This document shows positions 1-6,216 of a DNA stretch of 12,143 nt, piece after piece (position 1 is the stretch's first letter; each line of letters opens with the position of its first letter). Both the position numbers and the translations under genes were made by a program. This DNA is from Chamaesiphon sp. (GTDB lineage Bacteria > Cyanobacteriota > Cyanobacteriia > Cyanobacteriales > Chamaesiphonaceae), in NCBI GenBank assembly GCA_026785875.1, contig JAJAZF010000472.1, forward strand, positions 1 through 12,143, in the 5' to 3' direction. The notes under the pieces are model-generated. The model searched no databases. It worked only from the letters and a program-made list of their open reading frames with translations, and had not been told where the DNA came from.

Positions 1-298
1 AATAAAGGGCATAATGGTCTATGGACAAAACAATTTTCTCAGACATCAATATTTCGCAGTTGCCTTAGCTAGCGATCGGATCGGAAAATTTGCACCCAAT
101 GGCTTACAGTCTAAAGGCAACCATCGATAATTGTTTGTTGCCAAGCTAAATCATCTTAATAAAATCTTACAGTCCGATCGATCCGGTTTGGCGAGATCGA
201 TCGTGTAGTCTAAAAACGAGATCGATAAATCGTCACCACATCGAAATATCTTTCCGTTTAAATCTATTCACCCATCTAGATCCCCTTCAATCGTTTTT
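1..298. other. Non-coding region upstream of lepB
   Basis: I see no convincing gene here on either strand. The stretch is AT-rich with several GATCGATC-type palindromes near 170-230. A weak sigma70-like pair pointing toward lepB is TTGTTG at 135-140 and TAATAA at 157-162 with a 16-base spacer; this is a guess and would give a long leader of about 130 bases. No Shine-Dalgarno sequence precedes the lepB start. Confidence 0.5.
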
Positions 299-961
299 AT
301 GGATTACGAACAGCCTCAACCAGAATCTGAAACTGAAACTACTCCAGCATCTGAAACTAATTCCGAGCAACACCATCAGCAGCAAACTGATGGTAACAGC
401 TCTATTCCAGCACCCAAAGCCGAAAATCCCTGGATCGAAACCCTCAAAACAATTGGATTGAGTGCTGTCTTGGCGTTTGGGATTCGGAGTTTTGTGGCGG
501 AGGCTCGTTATATTCCTTCTGGTTCGATGCTCCCGACGTTGCACATTAACGATCGACTGATTATCGATAAAATTAGTTATCGCTTTTCCAACCCCGTCCG
601 TGGTGACATCGTTGTCTTCAATCCTACCGCTCAATTAGAAAAAGAAAAGTTCAAGGATGCTTTTATCAAACGGGTAATCGGCTTACCTGGCGATCGGATC
701 GATGTCAAAGACGGTAAAGTTTATATCAATGGCAAAGTCTTGACTGAAAAGTATCTCGATGAAGCTCCCGCGTACAACTGGAGTAGTACTGCATTGACTC
801 CCGATGGCATCGTACCTGAAGGTCATTATTTAGTATTGGGTGACAACCGCAACAATAGCTATGACAGTCACTACTGGGGCTTTGTACCTAAAGATAAAAT
901 TGTCGGCAAGGCTACGATCAGATTTTGGCCGATCGATCGTGTCGGTGGGATCGATCCGTAA
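299..961 (+). CDS. lepB: Signal peptidase I
   Basis: This 220-residue membrane protease removes signal peptides from exported proteins at the outer face of the cytoplasmic or thylakoid membrane. Residues 1-42 form an acidic, Gln/Glu/Thr-rich cytoplasmic tail. One hydrophobic segment follows at about 47-66. The family boxes are all present: the nucleophile Ser76 in PSGSMLPT, the general base Lys124 in FIKRVIGLPGD, and the conserved GDNRNNSYDSHYWG stretch at 181-194. Length and single-span topology fit the short cyanobacterial and Gram-positive type rather than the two-span E. coli LepB. The ATG at 299 is the only start that keeps the whole tail, but no ribosome binding site is visible. The gene converges on cpeR with only 43 bases between the stop codons and no obvious terminator there. 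Cyanobacteria often carry two paralogues, so lepB1 versus lepB2 cannot be decided. Confidence 0.95.
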   Translation: MDYEQPQPESETETTPASETNSEQHHQQQTDGNSSIPAPKAENPWIETLKTIGLSAVLAFGIRSFVAEARYIPSGSMLPTLHINDRLIIDKISYRFSNPVRGDIVVFNPTAQLEKEKFKDAFIKRVIGLPGDRIDVKDGKVYINGKVLTEKYLDEAPAYNWSSTALTPDGIVPEGHYLVLGDNRNNSYDSHYWGFVPKDKIVGKATIRFWPIDRVGGIDP

Positions 962-1004
962 CCTGATTATAGCTAAATTAGTCGATCGTTATTAAATTAA
1001 ACTT

Positions 1005-1310
1005 TCAGAGCCGCTCGTCAAATCTAGTTCTAAAACTCCCGTATTTAATCCAATATTGTTTGACTTGATGATGGGGAGTATGTAGACTAGCTGTGGCTTG
1101 ATAGAGGATCACTTGACATCGATCGCCGATCCAAATTTTGCCGATCGATTCGACCGAAATCAATGTCCCACCCAATGCTTCAATACAATCGGTAAATCGC
1201 TCGATCGTACTATAGTCTACTGTCTCAAACACAAATAAGTTGCCCGAAGAAATCAAGTGTCTGCTCCGAACCCAGCATTGCATTTTCTTCTCGGCTTCTG
1301 GTGGTAACAT
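1005..1310 (-). CDS. cpeR: CpeR, phycoerythrin operon activator
   Basis: A 101-residue protein of the CpeR family, the activator required for expression of the phycoerythrin cpeBA genes in Fremyella diplosiphon and related cyanobacteria. The sequence carries the family-like blocks CWVRSRHLISSGNLFVFETV (about 12-31), ALGGTLISVESIGKIWIGD and the C-terminal QYWIKYGSFRTRFDER. Its length matches the usual 100 or so residues. It is the last gene of the cpeC-D-S-T-R set, starting 9 bases after the cpeT stop, which is its place in F. diplosiphon. There is no clear Shine-Dalgarno sequence, so translation is probably coupled to cpeT. I see no recognisable DNA-binding fold in the sequence; resemblance to PP2C phosphatases has been proposed in the literature but I see no such metal-binding motif. 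The assignment rests on sequence recognition plus operon order. Confidence 0.9.
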   Translation of the reverse strand: MLPPEAEKKMQCWVRSRHLISSGNLFVFETVDYSTIERFTDCIEALGGTLISVESIGKIWIGDRCQVILYQATASLHTPHHQVKQYWIKYGSFRTRFDERL

Positions 1311-1319
1311 AAATGAGAA

Positions 1320-1910
1320 TTATGTCGATCTCGAATTAATTTCGTCTGCAAAGCTGGCTACTTTTTCAAATCTCAGCATCCCAAAAGCTGAACCCCAAAT
1401 TTTTTCATGGGTGTTGATATCCATCCCTTTATCGAGACTTACCCAGGTATTTTCAGTTATTTCTACATCACTGATGAGATAAGTCATCGCTCCATTGCGT
1501 TCGATCAAACATTTATCGCCTGGTTCGACTCTACCGCGAAACATATTTCCTTCACGCTGAAAAATCATCGAACAATTACAGCGACGTTCGAGACAATCTG
1601 GCGTAATGGTTTTTAAAATCTCTGGCTCTCGGGCGGCTCCAGCATAAAGCATCGCATCTTTGAGACTATAGTTTTCGATGTAAGTGTCCTCACCGCGATC
1701 TACTAAACGATGTACGCCCTGACGATAGGGACTCCACAGATCGTAATCATATACCTGTTCTGAATAAAACCCGATCGCATTAAAAAATTCAAACGGTAAT
1801 GGACGAAAAAAGATCCGAATATGAGCGTAATGTTGAGGCTCCCGAACCGATTGTATATGATTGCTAAAATCACCAGCCATCCAAGTCGCCAACAGGATCG
1901 AATCACTCAT
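1320..1910 (-). CDS. cpeT: CpeT, phycoerythrobilin lyase of the CpcT/CpeT family
   Basis: A 196-residue member of the CpcT/CpeT bilin lyase family. Known members attach the bilin to the second cysteine of the beta subunit (near Cys-153 to Cys-165); CpeT handles phycoerythrobilin on CpeB. The protein shows the family's N-terminal LATWMAGDFSN, the central FYSEQVYDYDLWSPYRQGVH (about 48-67), the NYSLKDA segment at 80-86, the CNCSMIF cysteine cluster at 111-117, and EPGDKC at 129-134. The length is typical. The start codon lies 10 bases after the cpeS stop, with no Shine-Dalgarno sequence of note, so it is probably read by coupling within the cpe transcript. The phycoerythrin operon context favours cpeT over cpcT. 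Confidence 0.92.
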   Translation of the reverse strand: MSDSILLATWMAGDFSNHIQSVREPQHYAHIRIFFRPLPFEFFNAIGFYSEQVYDYDLWSPYRQGVHRLVDRGEDTYIENYSLKDAMLYAGAAREPEILKTITPDCLERRCNCSMIFQREGNMFRGRVEPGDKCLIERNGAMTYLISDVEITENTWVSLDKGMDINTHEKIWGSAFGMLRFEKVASFADEINSRST

Positions 1911-1920
1911 AAATTATCAA

Positions 1921-2451
1921 TTAGGGAGTAGCCATAGCACGTAATTCTGATGAAAATGAGGCAGTAACAACTCCAGTACCATCACTGGTTTTGATTGTCG
2001 ATACCCGAAATCTGAGATTGGGATTGACAAACCAGATTCTTTCTTCTGCTGCTGCTCGATCGTATTCAGTAATTAATACAAAAACGCCATCTTCAGTGAT
2101 GTGATATCGAGCTGCTGCTGGTATAGTCTCAGCATACCCTCGATCGCGTAATAATTGACCTCGATCGGGTGAATTAGGGTCGGGAATCGGCACTAAGATA
2201 GTACTTCCTGTGAGTACCTCATCATTCCAGTCTGACTCTCCCTCCCAGCTCATTTGGAATGGAACTACAGCTTGACTCGGATCGATGTTATATGCTTGGC
2301 AAAGTTCGATGACTGCTGGGTTGTCAGGAGTGAGCGCGACAATATCGATCTCCGATCGCACTGCCTCAAAGTGACTAAAGATCATATGATGAGCACTACG
2401 CTGGGATTTCCATTGCCCGATCGAACTTTCCACAAACTGAGTAATATCCAT
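1921..2451 (-). CDS. cpeS: CpeS, phycoerythrobilin lyase of the CpcS/CpeS family
   Basis: A bilin lyase of the CpeS/CpcS family, a lipocalin-like beta barrel; CpeS attaches phycoerythrobilin at the central Cys-82 of CpeB. The N-terminus has the diagnostic FVESSIGQWKSQRSAHH pattern within residues 6-22, followed by FSHFEAVRSEIDI and the acidic MSWEGESDW segment; late beta strands include ERIWFVNPNLRFRVS and a TASFSSELR end. I chose the ATG at 2451 (176 residues), where AGGG sits about 6 bases upstream. An in-frame GTG two codons earlier (2457) would lie almost on top of that same element. The gene begins a tight S-T-R block. It is separated from cpeD by about 230 bases holding a repeat element, so the block may have some independent expression. 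Confidence 0.9.
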   Translation of the reverse strand: MDITQFVESSIGQWKSQRSAHHMIFSHFEAVRSEIDIVALTPDNPAVIELCQAYNIDPSQAVVPFQMSWEGESDWNDEVLTGSTILVPIPDPNSPDRGQLLRDRGYAETIPAAARYHITEDGVFVLITEYDRAAAEERIWFVNPNLRFRVSTIKTSDGTGVVTASFSSELRAMATP

Positions 2452-2549
2452 TCGCACCCTAAATTAACATTTTTTGACTTCGACTAATAAATTATCGCAG
2501 CGATCGATCTAATATTAGCCCAAGTCTATTTGAATTGTTGCGGAGATGT

Positions 2550-2651
2550 TTACCCCCCCCTTCGACAGGCTCAGGGACCGCCCCAGCCCTCCCCTTATCA
2601 AGGAGAGGGAGCAAGAGCCTCTCCCTTGATAAGGGGGGGTTGGAGGGGTAA
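2550..2651. repeat. MITE-like composite inverted repeat between cpeD and cpeS
   Basis: An element of about 102 bases with nested symmetry. The ends are TTACCCC (2550-2556) and GGGGTAA (2645-2651). Inside, 2583-2608 and 2618-2643 are imperfect inverted copies around a 9-base loop; both arms share the core CTTATCAAGG. The left part also contains CCCTTCGACAGGCTCAGGG (2558-2576), a short palindromic motif that I know as widespread in bacterial and cyanobacterial genomes. No transposase and no coding frame are present. On the cpe transcript it would fold into a very stable GC-rich hairpin between the linker genes and the lyase/regulator genes, with no T-run after it, so it is not a classic terminator. 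Confidence 0.8.
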
Positions 2652-2681
2652 GCCCATCGAAAACGAAATCTAGCCGAACAT

Positions 2682-3434
2682 CTAGACCATTTCGGTGATA
2701 CTGACGATTTTGCCGCTGGTACGGTTGATGCGTTGAATCTGTGGAGTCATCCGATCGCCACGTACGATATATTCAGTAGTACTGACGCGACGAGGACCAG
2801 TGAATTTGGCACCTGTAACGACAATTCTGAACATTTTCTTGCTAGCGTCTCCAGAACCGCCCAGACTGACGCGGGATGCGGAAACCTTGCTCGTGCTATT
2901 AGTCGCAACAGAATAAACTAGCTGGGAAGATGTCACAGCACTACTGACTTGAGCGGGACCACGATCGATCGCGATCATCCGATTGTAAGCTACTTGACTT
3001 TTGCCAGCCTCACTATCAGTGCGATTGTAAGGAACGATATTTTCCCCAAAAGCCGACTGATACTCGTCGCTATCAATGTAAGAATCAATCTCACTCTCAT
3101 AACCTTCAGCTACACAGCGCACGATATGTGCGGAGACTTCAGCTTTAGATTCTGGCGCACGTCCTAAAAAGTGCATGAAATTCAGTTCGGTGAACCGATA
3201 AGGAGCGCACTTCTGGAAATAACGCTCTTGATAAAATTCAGATTTGCCCACCGCACGCACGAATTCCCGCACCGAGAGGCTACCATTTGCCAACTGAGAT
3301 TCCGCCGCTGATAAGCGTTCGCTTTCCATCATGTGGGGATTGCCCAAAACATGCTTGTAAACTGCGCGAATCACTGCTTGCACGTCTTCAACAGAGCGAT
3401 TGGGCCACAATTCCATTTTTGTCATAGTTGCCAT
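2682..3434 (-). CDS. cpeD: Phycoerythrin rod linker polypeptide, CpeD/CpeE type
   Basis: A 250-residue phycobilisome rod linker. Residues about 15-150 form the PBS-linker domain: the NRSVEDVQAVIRAVYKHVLGN start, SVREFVRAVGKSEFY, the ELNFMHFLGRAP signature, then the EIDSYIDSDEYQSAFGENIVPY end. A variable Ser/Val-rich spacer follows, and residues about 198-250 form a CpcD-like domain (MFRIVVTGAKFTG to IQRINRTSGKIVSITEMV). Such linkers sit inside the central hole of phycoerythrin hexamers and stack them into rods. It follows cpeC in the same orientation across a 369-base gap holding repeats. An AGGA lies about 11 bases before the ATG. Only one linker follows cpeC here, so calling it cpeD rather than cpeE rests on position; the two paralogues are close. 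Confidence 0.88.
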   Translation of the reverse strand: MATMTKMELWPNRSVEDVQAVIRAVYKHVLGNPHMMESERLSAAESQLANGSLSVREFVRAVGKSEFYQERYFQKCAPYRFTELNFMHFLGRAPESKAEVSAHIVRCVAEGYESEIDSYIDSDEYQSAFGENIVPYNRTDSEAGKSQVAYNRMIAIDRGPAQVSSAVTSSQLVYSVATNSTSKVSASRVSLGGSGDASKKMFRIVVTGAKFTGPRRVSTTEYIVRGDRMTPQIQRINRTSGKIVSITEMV

Positions 3435-3566
3435 GATTATTTCGATCCTAAATTATTGTTTTTTTGTAAATATCTAGACAAAAAGTAGCGATCGAAACCG
3501 CAAAATTCTTGCTAGGGGTAGTGTCTAATTTTGAATTAGGGTTCGATCCTCATGCTCATTTATATG

Positions 3567-3710
3567 GCAATCCTAAATGAGAAGCTGAGTCCCCAGAGGG
3601 CAGGCATGAAGCGGCGTTTTTATTATTGGGGAACCCCAGAATAAAAAAACGACAAGACAGCACTGCCCCTACGGATCGATTGTTTTTTTCAGGAACTCAA
3701 ATAGGATTGC
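3567..3710. repeat. Nested-palindrome MITE-like element between cpeC and cpeD
   Basis: This 144-base stretch has three nested inverted repeats. The ends are GCAATCCTAAATGAG (3567-3581) and CTCAAATAGGATTGC (3696-3710), 13 of 15 positions complementary. Inside lie GGGCAG (3598-3603) and CTGCCC (3663-3668). At the centre is a long hairpin, 3615-3651, built from CGTTTTTATTATTGGGG and CCCCAGAATAAAAAAACG. There is no coding frame and I see no convincing target-site duplication. The structure suggests a small non-autonomous mobile element or an interspersed palindromic repeat. It lies within the presumed cpe transcript, so it may also affect RNA stability. Confidence 0.65.
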
Positions 3711-3763
3711 TTAGAGCGAACATTTGTTTGAGTAAAGATCTAAATCCCCACTCAACAACTGTT

Positions 3764-3803
3764 CTAAAGCCTAAAGCCTAAACCCCAAAGCCCAAAGCCT
3801 AAT
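3764..3803. repeat. Degenerate heptamer tandem repeat (STRR type)
   Basis: Five consecutive 7-base units read CTAAAGC, CTAAAGC, CTAAACC, CCAAAGC, CCAAAGC, then a partial CTAA. The array ends at the cpeC stop codon (TAG, 3806-3804). Short tandemly repeated repetitive heptamers are a known feature of cyanobacterial intergenic DNA; copy number often varies between strains. No function is evident. Confidence 0.75.
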
Positions 3804-4652
3804 CTAAACCGCAGTCATACTGACGATCGATCCACCTTGCTTGTGAATCCGTTGATAGGTTTCTGACAACTGCTCGTAGGGCACCATGTAAACTTGGTTG
3901 CTCCGACGGAACTTGGAAATGTTATTGAGCTTGTTAGCGCGATAACCAGTCACCTCAATCCGGTAAACCTTGCCTTGCTCATCAGCACCCGCACCAAGAC
4001 GAGTGCGAGGATTGATCGGCGGATTGCGGAAGGTGTTACCTGGAGCTGTAACAGCCGTGGCAGTAGCGTTAATCACCAGGGAGTTAAGTTTTGGTGACTT
4101 GCCAGCTAAGTCTGCCTTGAAGGAGCTAGTAGCTGCCCCACGTACCAATTGGAACGTATGGGTAAAGCCAACCATATGAGTAATCGCTTCAGTCTTGTAG
4201 CCACGAATATAGGGAACGATGTTGTCGCCAAATACGTTTTGATACTCATCGCTGTCGAGGTATGAATCGATCTCAGCATCAAAGTCACCAGCATCTAGGA
4301 TCGCACTGTGAGCTTTCATTTCATCATAGCTATTAGGCGCACGTCCTAATAGATGGCGGAAGTTCAACTCGACAAAGCGATAGCGGGGACAATCACTAAA
4401 GCGGGACATATATACGTCTGACTTAGCGACAGCACGGACAAATTCCCGTACGCTATATTCACCACCTCTAAACTGCGACTCAGGAACTACAGCACGTTCG
4501 CTCTCCATCACGTAGGCATTGCCTAGTACTTGGCGATAGACGGCAGTGATAATTTCTTCGATTTCAGCATTAGAGCGTCCAGGTATCCACTCGATCGGTG
4601 GGGTTTCGTCAAATCGGCTGACACCCAATTGTGAAGCTGGTCCAAAATACAT
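3804..4652 (-). CDS. cpeC: Phycoerythrin-associated rod linker CpeC
   Basis: A 282-residue phycobilisome rod linker, first gene of the phycoerythrin linker operon. Residues 1-20 match the characteristic CpeC N-terminus (FGPASQLGVSRFDETPP). Residues about 24-160 are the PBS-linker domain, with VYRQVLGNAYVMESER, SVREFVRAVAKSDVY, ELNFRHLLGRAP and EIDSYLDSDEYQNVFGDNIV. A spacer with RTRLGAGAD leads to a C-terminal CpcD-like domain at about 228-282 (YRIEVTGYRANKLNN to IHKQGGSIVSMTAV). It joins phycoerythrin hexamers in the rod. AGGGAGA lies about 8 bases before the ATG, a good ribosome binding site. The family identity is very secure, and the CpeC assignment is supported both by the N-terminus and by the genes downstream. 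Confidence 0.93.
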   Translation of the reverse strand: MYFGPASQLGVSRFDETPPIEWIPGRSNAEIEEIITAVYRQVLGNAYVMESERAVVPESQFRGGEYSVREFVRAVAKSDVYMSRFSDCPRYRFVELNFRHLLGRAPNSYDEMKAHSAILDAGDFDAEIDSYLDSDEYQNVFGDNIVPYIRGYKTEAITHMVGFTHTFQLVRGAATSSFKADLAGKSPKLNSLVINATATAVTAPGNTFRNPPINPRTRLGAGADEQGKVYRIEVTGYRANKLNNISKFRRSNQVYMVPYEQLSETYQRIHKQGGSIVSMTAV

Positions 4653-4729
4653 TTACTAAGTCTCCCTACGGCAACAGTACTAAATCTGAACATGATTGTC
4701 TCAAAATTTCGAGCAGTTTTGGCATTACC

Positions 4730-4758
4730 TTTACAAGTAATAACCATTAAGTTGTAAA
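4730..4758 (-). promoter_or_regulatory. Palindromic element in the cpeC upstream region
   Basis: A symmetric sequence about 78-106 bases before the cpeC start: TTTACAA (4730-4736) and TTGTAAA (4752-4758) separated by 15 bases, with an inner TAAT/ATTA pair. Half-site centres are 22 bases apart, about two helical turns, which suits a dimeric DNA-binding protein. If transcription starts near 4834 it would instead be an RNA hairpin in the leader. The binding partner is unknown. It does not match the RcaC L box (TTGTTA-N4-TTGTTA) or the CcaR G box. Confidence 0.35.
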
Positions 4759-4840
4759 TTATGAGAGAGTTTAGGCTCTAGCAGCTAACTTATTTGGCTA
4801 CCTTACCCGCCCTAACGATCGATAAGCTTTTATAATCTTG

Positions 4841-4869
4841 TCTATACTAATCTTCATATATACTTGCAA
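4841..4869 (-). promoter_or_regulatory. Candidate sigma70 promoter for the cpeCDSTR operon
   Basis: Reading on the minus strand, TTGCAA (4869-4864) is followed after exactly 17 bases by TATAGA (4846-4841). This is the best -35/-10 pair in the 439-base gap upstream of cpeC, and would place the start of transcription near 4834 with a leader of about 180 bases. A 7-base inverted repeat, GAACGCT (4874-4880) and AGCGTTC (4936-4942), begins a few bases upstream of the -35 box and could be an activator site. All of this is inferred from pattern only. Confidence 0.4.
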
Positions 4870-5010
4870 CTCCGAACGCTAAGAATCATTAAGCTGTAGT
4901 GTTGAGATTCATTGCGTGGGAGCTGGGATTGTTAGAGCGTTCAAACAGGCAATATTCAATACTCGCTATTTACTATCGCAATCCTCGATCGGTTCCTGTG
5001 CTCTTAGCCT

Positions 5011-5093
5011 TGGTGCGTTACGGCTGATGCCTAACACACCCTACACTCTGGTACTCTGGTGCGTTACGGCTGGTGCCGAGTACACCCTACACT
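5011..5093. repeat. Two direct copies of a 37-base palindromic cyanobacterial repeat
   Basis: Copy 1 spans 5011-5047 and copy 2 spans 5057-5093. Both begin TGGTGCGTTACGGCTG and end ACACCCTACACT. Each is itself an inverted repeat (GTGCGTTACGGC against GCCTAACACAC in copy 1, more degenerate in copy 2). Sequences of the type GGTGCGTTACGGC...CACCCTAC are, to my knowledge, common interspersed repeats in cyanobacterial genomes. The outer copy runs into the stop codon of the gene ending at 5092. On that gene's transcript the pair would form 3' hairpins, which could protect or end the message. Confidence 0.8.
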
Positions 5094-5586
5094 AGCTACC
5101 TGTTACTTCGACTTTAAAAATAGTGCCAACGGGTTTGCCCGCGATCGTACTTTCCCAACCGATCGATCGCAAGAATTGTTCGCCTGACTTGGTTTCGACG
5201 ATATCTACGCCCCATTGATTTGCTTGGAGTGCATCTGGAGCATCACTAGTGGCGGGAGTCGTCTTGATGCCACCTAACACTAGGATGTCAAAATCAATCC
5301 TACCGATCGATTGCGTGCGGCTATTGACGAGCATCTGGGCACAAGTTTCGCCTACTTGTTGAGGTGTGAGTAAATCCGCCCGACACACAATTTCGACGAT
5401 CCAGTGGGGACTGTCTACCTGACGACACTGGATTTCTGGGTGAGTACTGAAGCCTTCTACAAATACCTGGGTGAAGGCTTCCCGACTCAGGAAAGGGACG
5501 CGATTCTCCAGGGGAGAGGCTACGCCAACGTCGGCAAGGTCAAAGTTGTGAGAAAATAACATTCGCAGGGCTGGGGACTCATTCAT
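5092..5586 (-). CDS. Unrecognised protein coupled to the phycobiliprotein-like gene
   Basis: A 164-residue soluble protein that I do not recognise. It has no signal peptide or membrane segment. The sequence alternates predicted strands and helices: a Phe/Val-rich N-terminal half with a PHWIVEIVCRADLLTPQQV segment, then a FDILVLGGI strand and an Ala/Thr/Asp-rich loop. It ends GKPVGTIFKVEVTGS, which loosely resembles the first strand of a CpcD-like linker domain, but the rest of that domain is absent. The ATG overlaps the upstream gene's stop by 8 bases (ATGAATGA), so the two are almost certainly translated together and probably work together. A structural or chaperone-like partner of the phycobiliprotein-like product is possible; no function can be read from the sequence. 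Confidence 0.7.
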   Translation of the reverse strand: MNESPALRMLFSHNFDLADVGVASPLENRVPFLSREAFTQVFVEGFSTHPEIQCRQVDSPHWIVEIVCRADLLTPQQVGETCAQMLVNSRTQSIGRIDFDILVLGGIKTTPATSDAPDALQANQWGVDIVETKSGEQFLRSIGWESTIAGKPVGTIFKVEVTGS

Positions 5587-6160
5587 GGCTAGTTGTGAAA
5601 GATTTTAGCTGAGTAATCAAATGGTCGAAATAGGGGCTGACGATCGCGTGTTGACTCGGATCGATCCGGCGTAAACTAGCTATCTTGAGTCCTTCAAGTC
5701 CGACTGTCATGGCATCGATGGGGACTTGCAATTCCTGATAGAGGAGCCGCAGATTGTCCAACCCATCGGCACTAGTGTATTCAGTATTGCTGCCCACGAT
5801 CCCATAGGTAATAGTGCGAAGATAATGCCAAAAGTCCCGCCAGCAAGCCTCAGCGCGTTCGGGAGGATAGAGTCCGCCCCCTGGCTCGGTAATCTGGGGA
5901 AATTGAGTGTAGAGATCGGCTCTAGCTTCCTCAACGATTTCGACGACTCGATCGCGTAATAACTGCCCGACTGGGATCAGCTGGGAAGTCTGGGGTGAAA
6001 GTACCGCAATTTTGGCGCAATCGTCATCGGTGAGATACACTCTGGCATCCTCAGCGGCTTGAAATATGGCAATACTCGCGGCTGGATGGGATGAATCCCA
6101 ACTAGCAAAGCTCACAATTCTGGCTCTAGCAATCAGCTCTTTAATTCGATCGGTCAGCAT
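5579..6160 (-). CDS. Divergent phycobiliprotein-fold protein with conserved bilin cysteine
   Basis: A 193-residue member of the phycobilisome protein superfamily (globin-like fold). The region ERAEACWRDFWHYLRTITYG (101-120) aligns with the chromophore-binding helix of phycobiliproteins (CxRDxxYYLRxxTY): Cys106 corresponds to the alpha-84/beta-82 bilin cysteine, and Arg108 and Asp109 to the residues that hold the bilin. The N-terminal helices (MLTDRIKELIARARIVSFAS) differ from normal alpha and beta subunits, and there is no second cysteine of the beta-153 kind. I start at the ATG at 6160 because it matches the family N-terminus as I know it and leaves a 56-base gap after the previous gene. An in-frame GTG at 6250, with AAGGA 8 bases upstream, would add 30 residues and overlap that gene. 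It is not a standard phycoerythrin, phycocyanin or allophycocyanin subunit; its role is unknown. Confidence 0.8.
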   Translation of the reverse strand: MLTDRIKELIARARIVSFASWDSSHPAASIAIFQAAEDARVYLTDDDCAKIAVLSPQTSQLIPVGQLLRDRVVEIVEEARADLYTQFPQITEPGGGLYPPERAEACWRDFWHYLRTITYGIVGSNTEYTSADGLDNLRLLYQELQVPIDAMTVGLEGLKIASLRRIDPSQHAIVSPYFDHLITQLKSFTTSHE

Positions 6161-6216
6161 GTGGATTTTTGGATACAAGTTAGAGATAGATCCAAATTCA
6201 TTATATCCGCACGGCT

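Noticed and set aside
962..1004. Shared terminator between lepB and cpeR
   Set aside because: The 43-base convergent gap has no stable hairpin or T-run that I can support.
3615..3651. Intrinsic terminator after cpeC
   Set aside because: The hairpin is strong but has no T-run after it in either direction, and it is the centre of a larger symmetric element.
3764..3803. CRISPR array
   Set aside because: The units are 7 bases long and directly adjacent with no spacers, so this is a tandem heptamer repeat.
4653..5010. CcaR G box (CTTTNCNATTT) or RcaC L box (TTGTTA-N4-TTGTTA) upstream of cpeC
   Set aside because: I searched both strands by eye and found neither motif; the palindrome at 4730-4758 is different.
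5092..5130. CpcD linker domain at the C-terminus of the 164-residue protein
   Set aside because: Only the TIFKVEVTG strand resembles it; the remaining CpcD motifs (IQRIxxxGGxIVSV) are missing.
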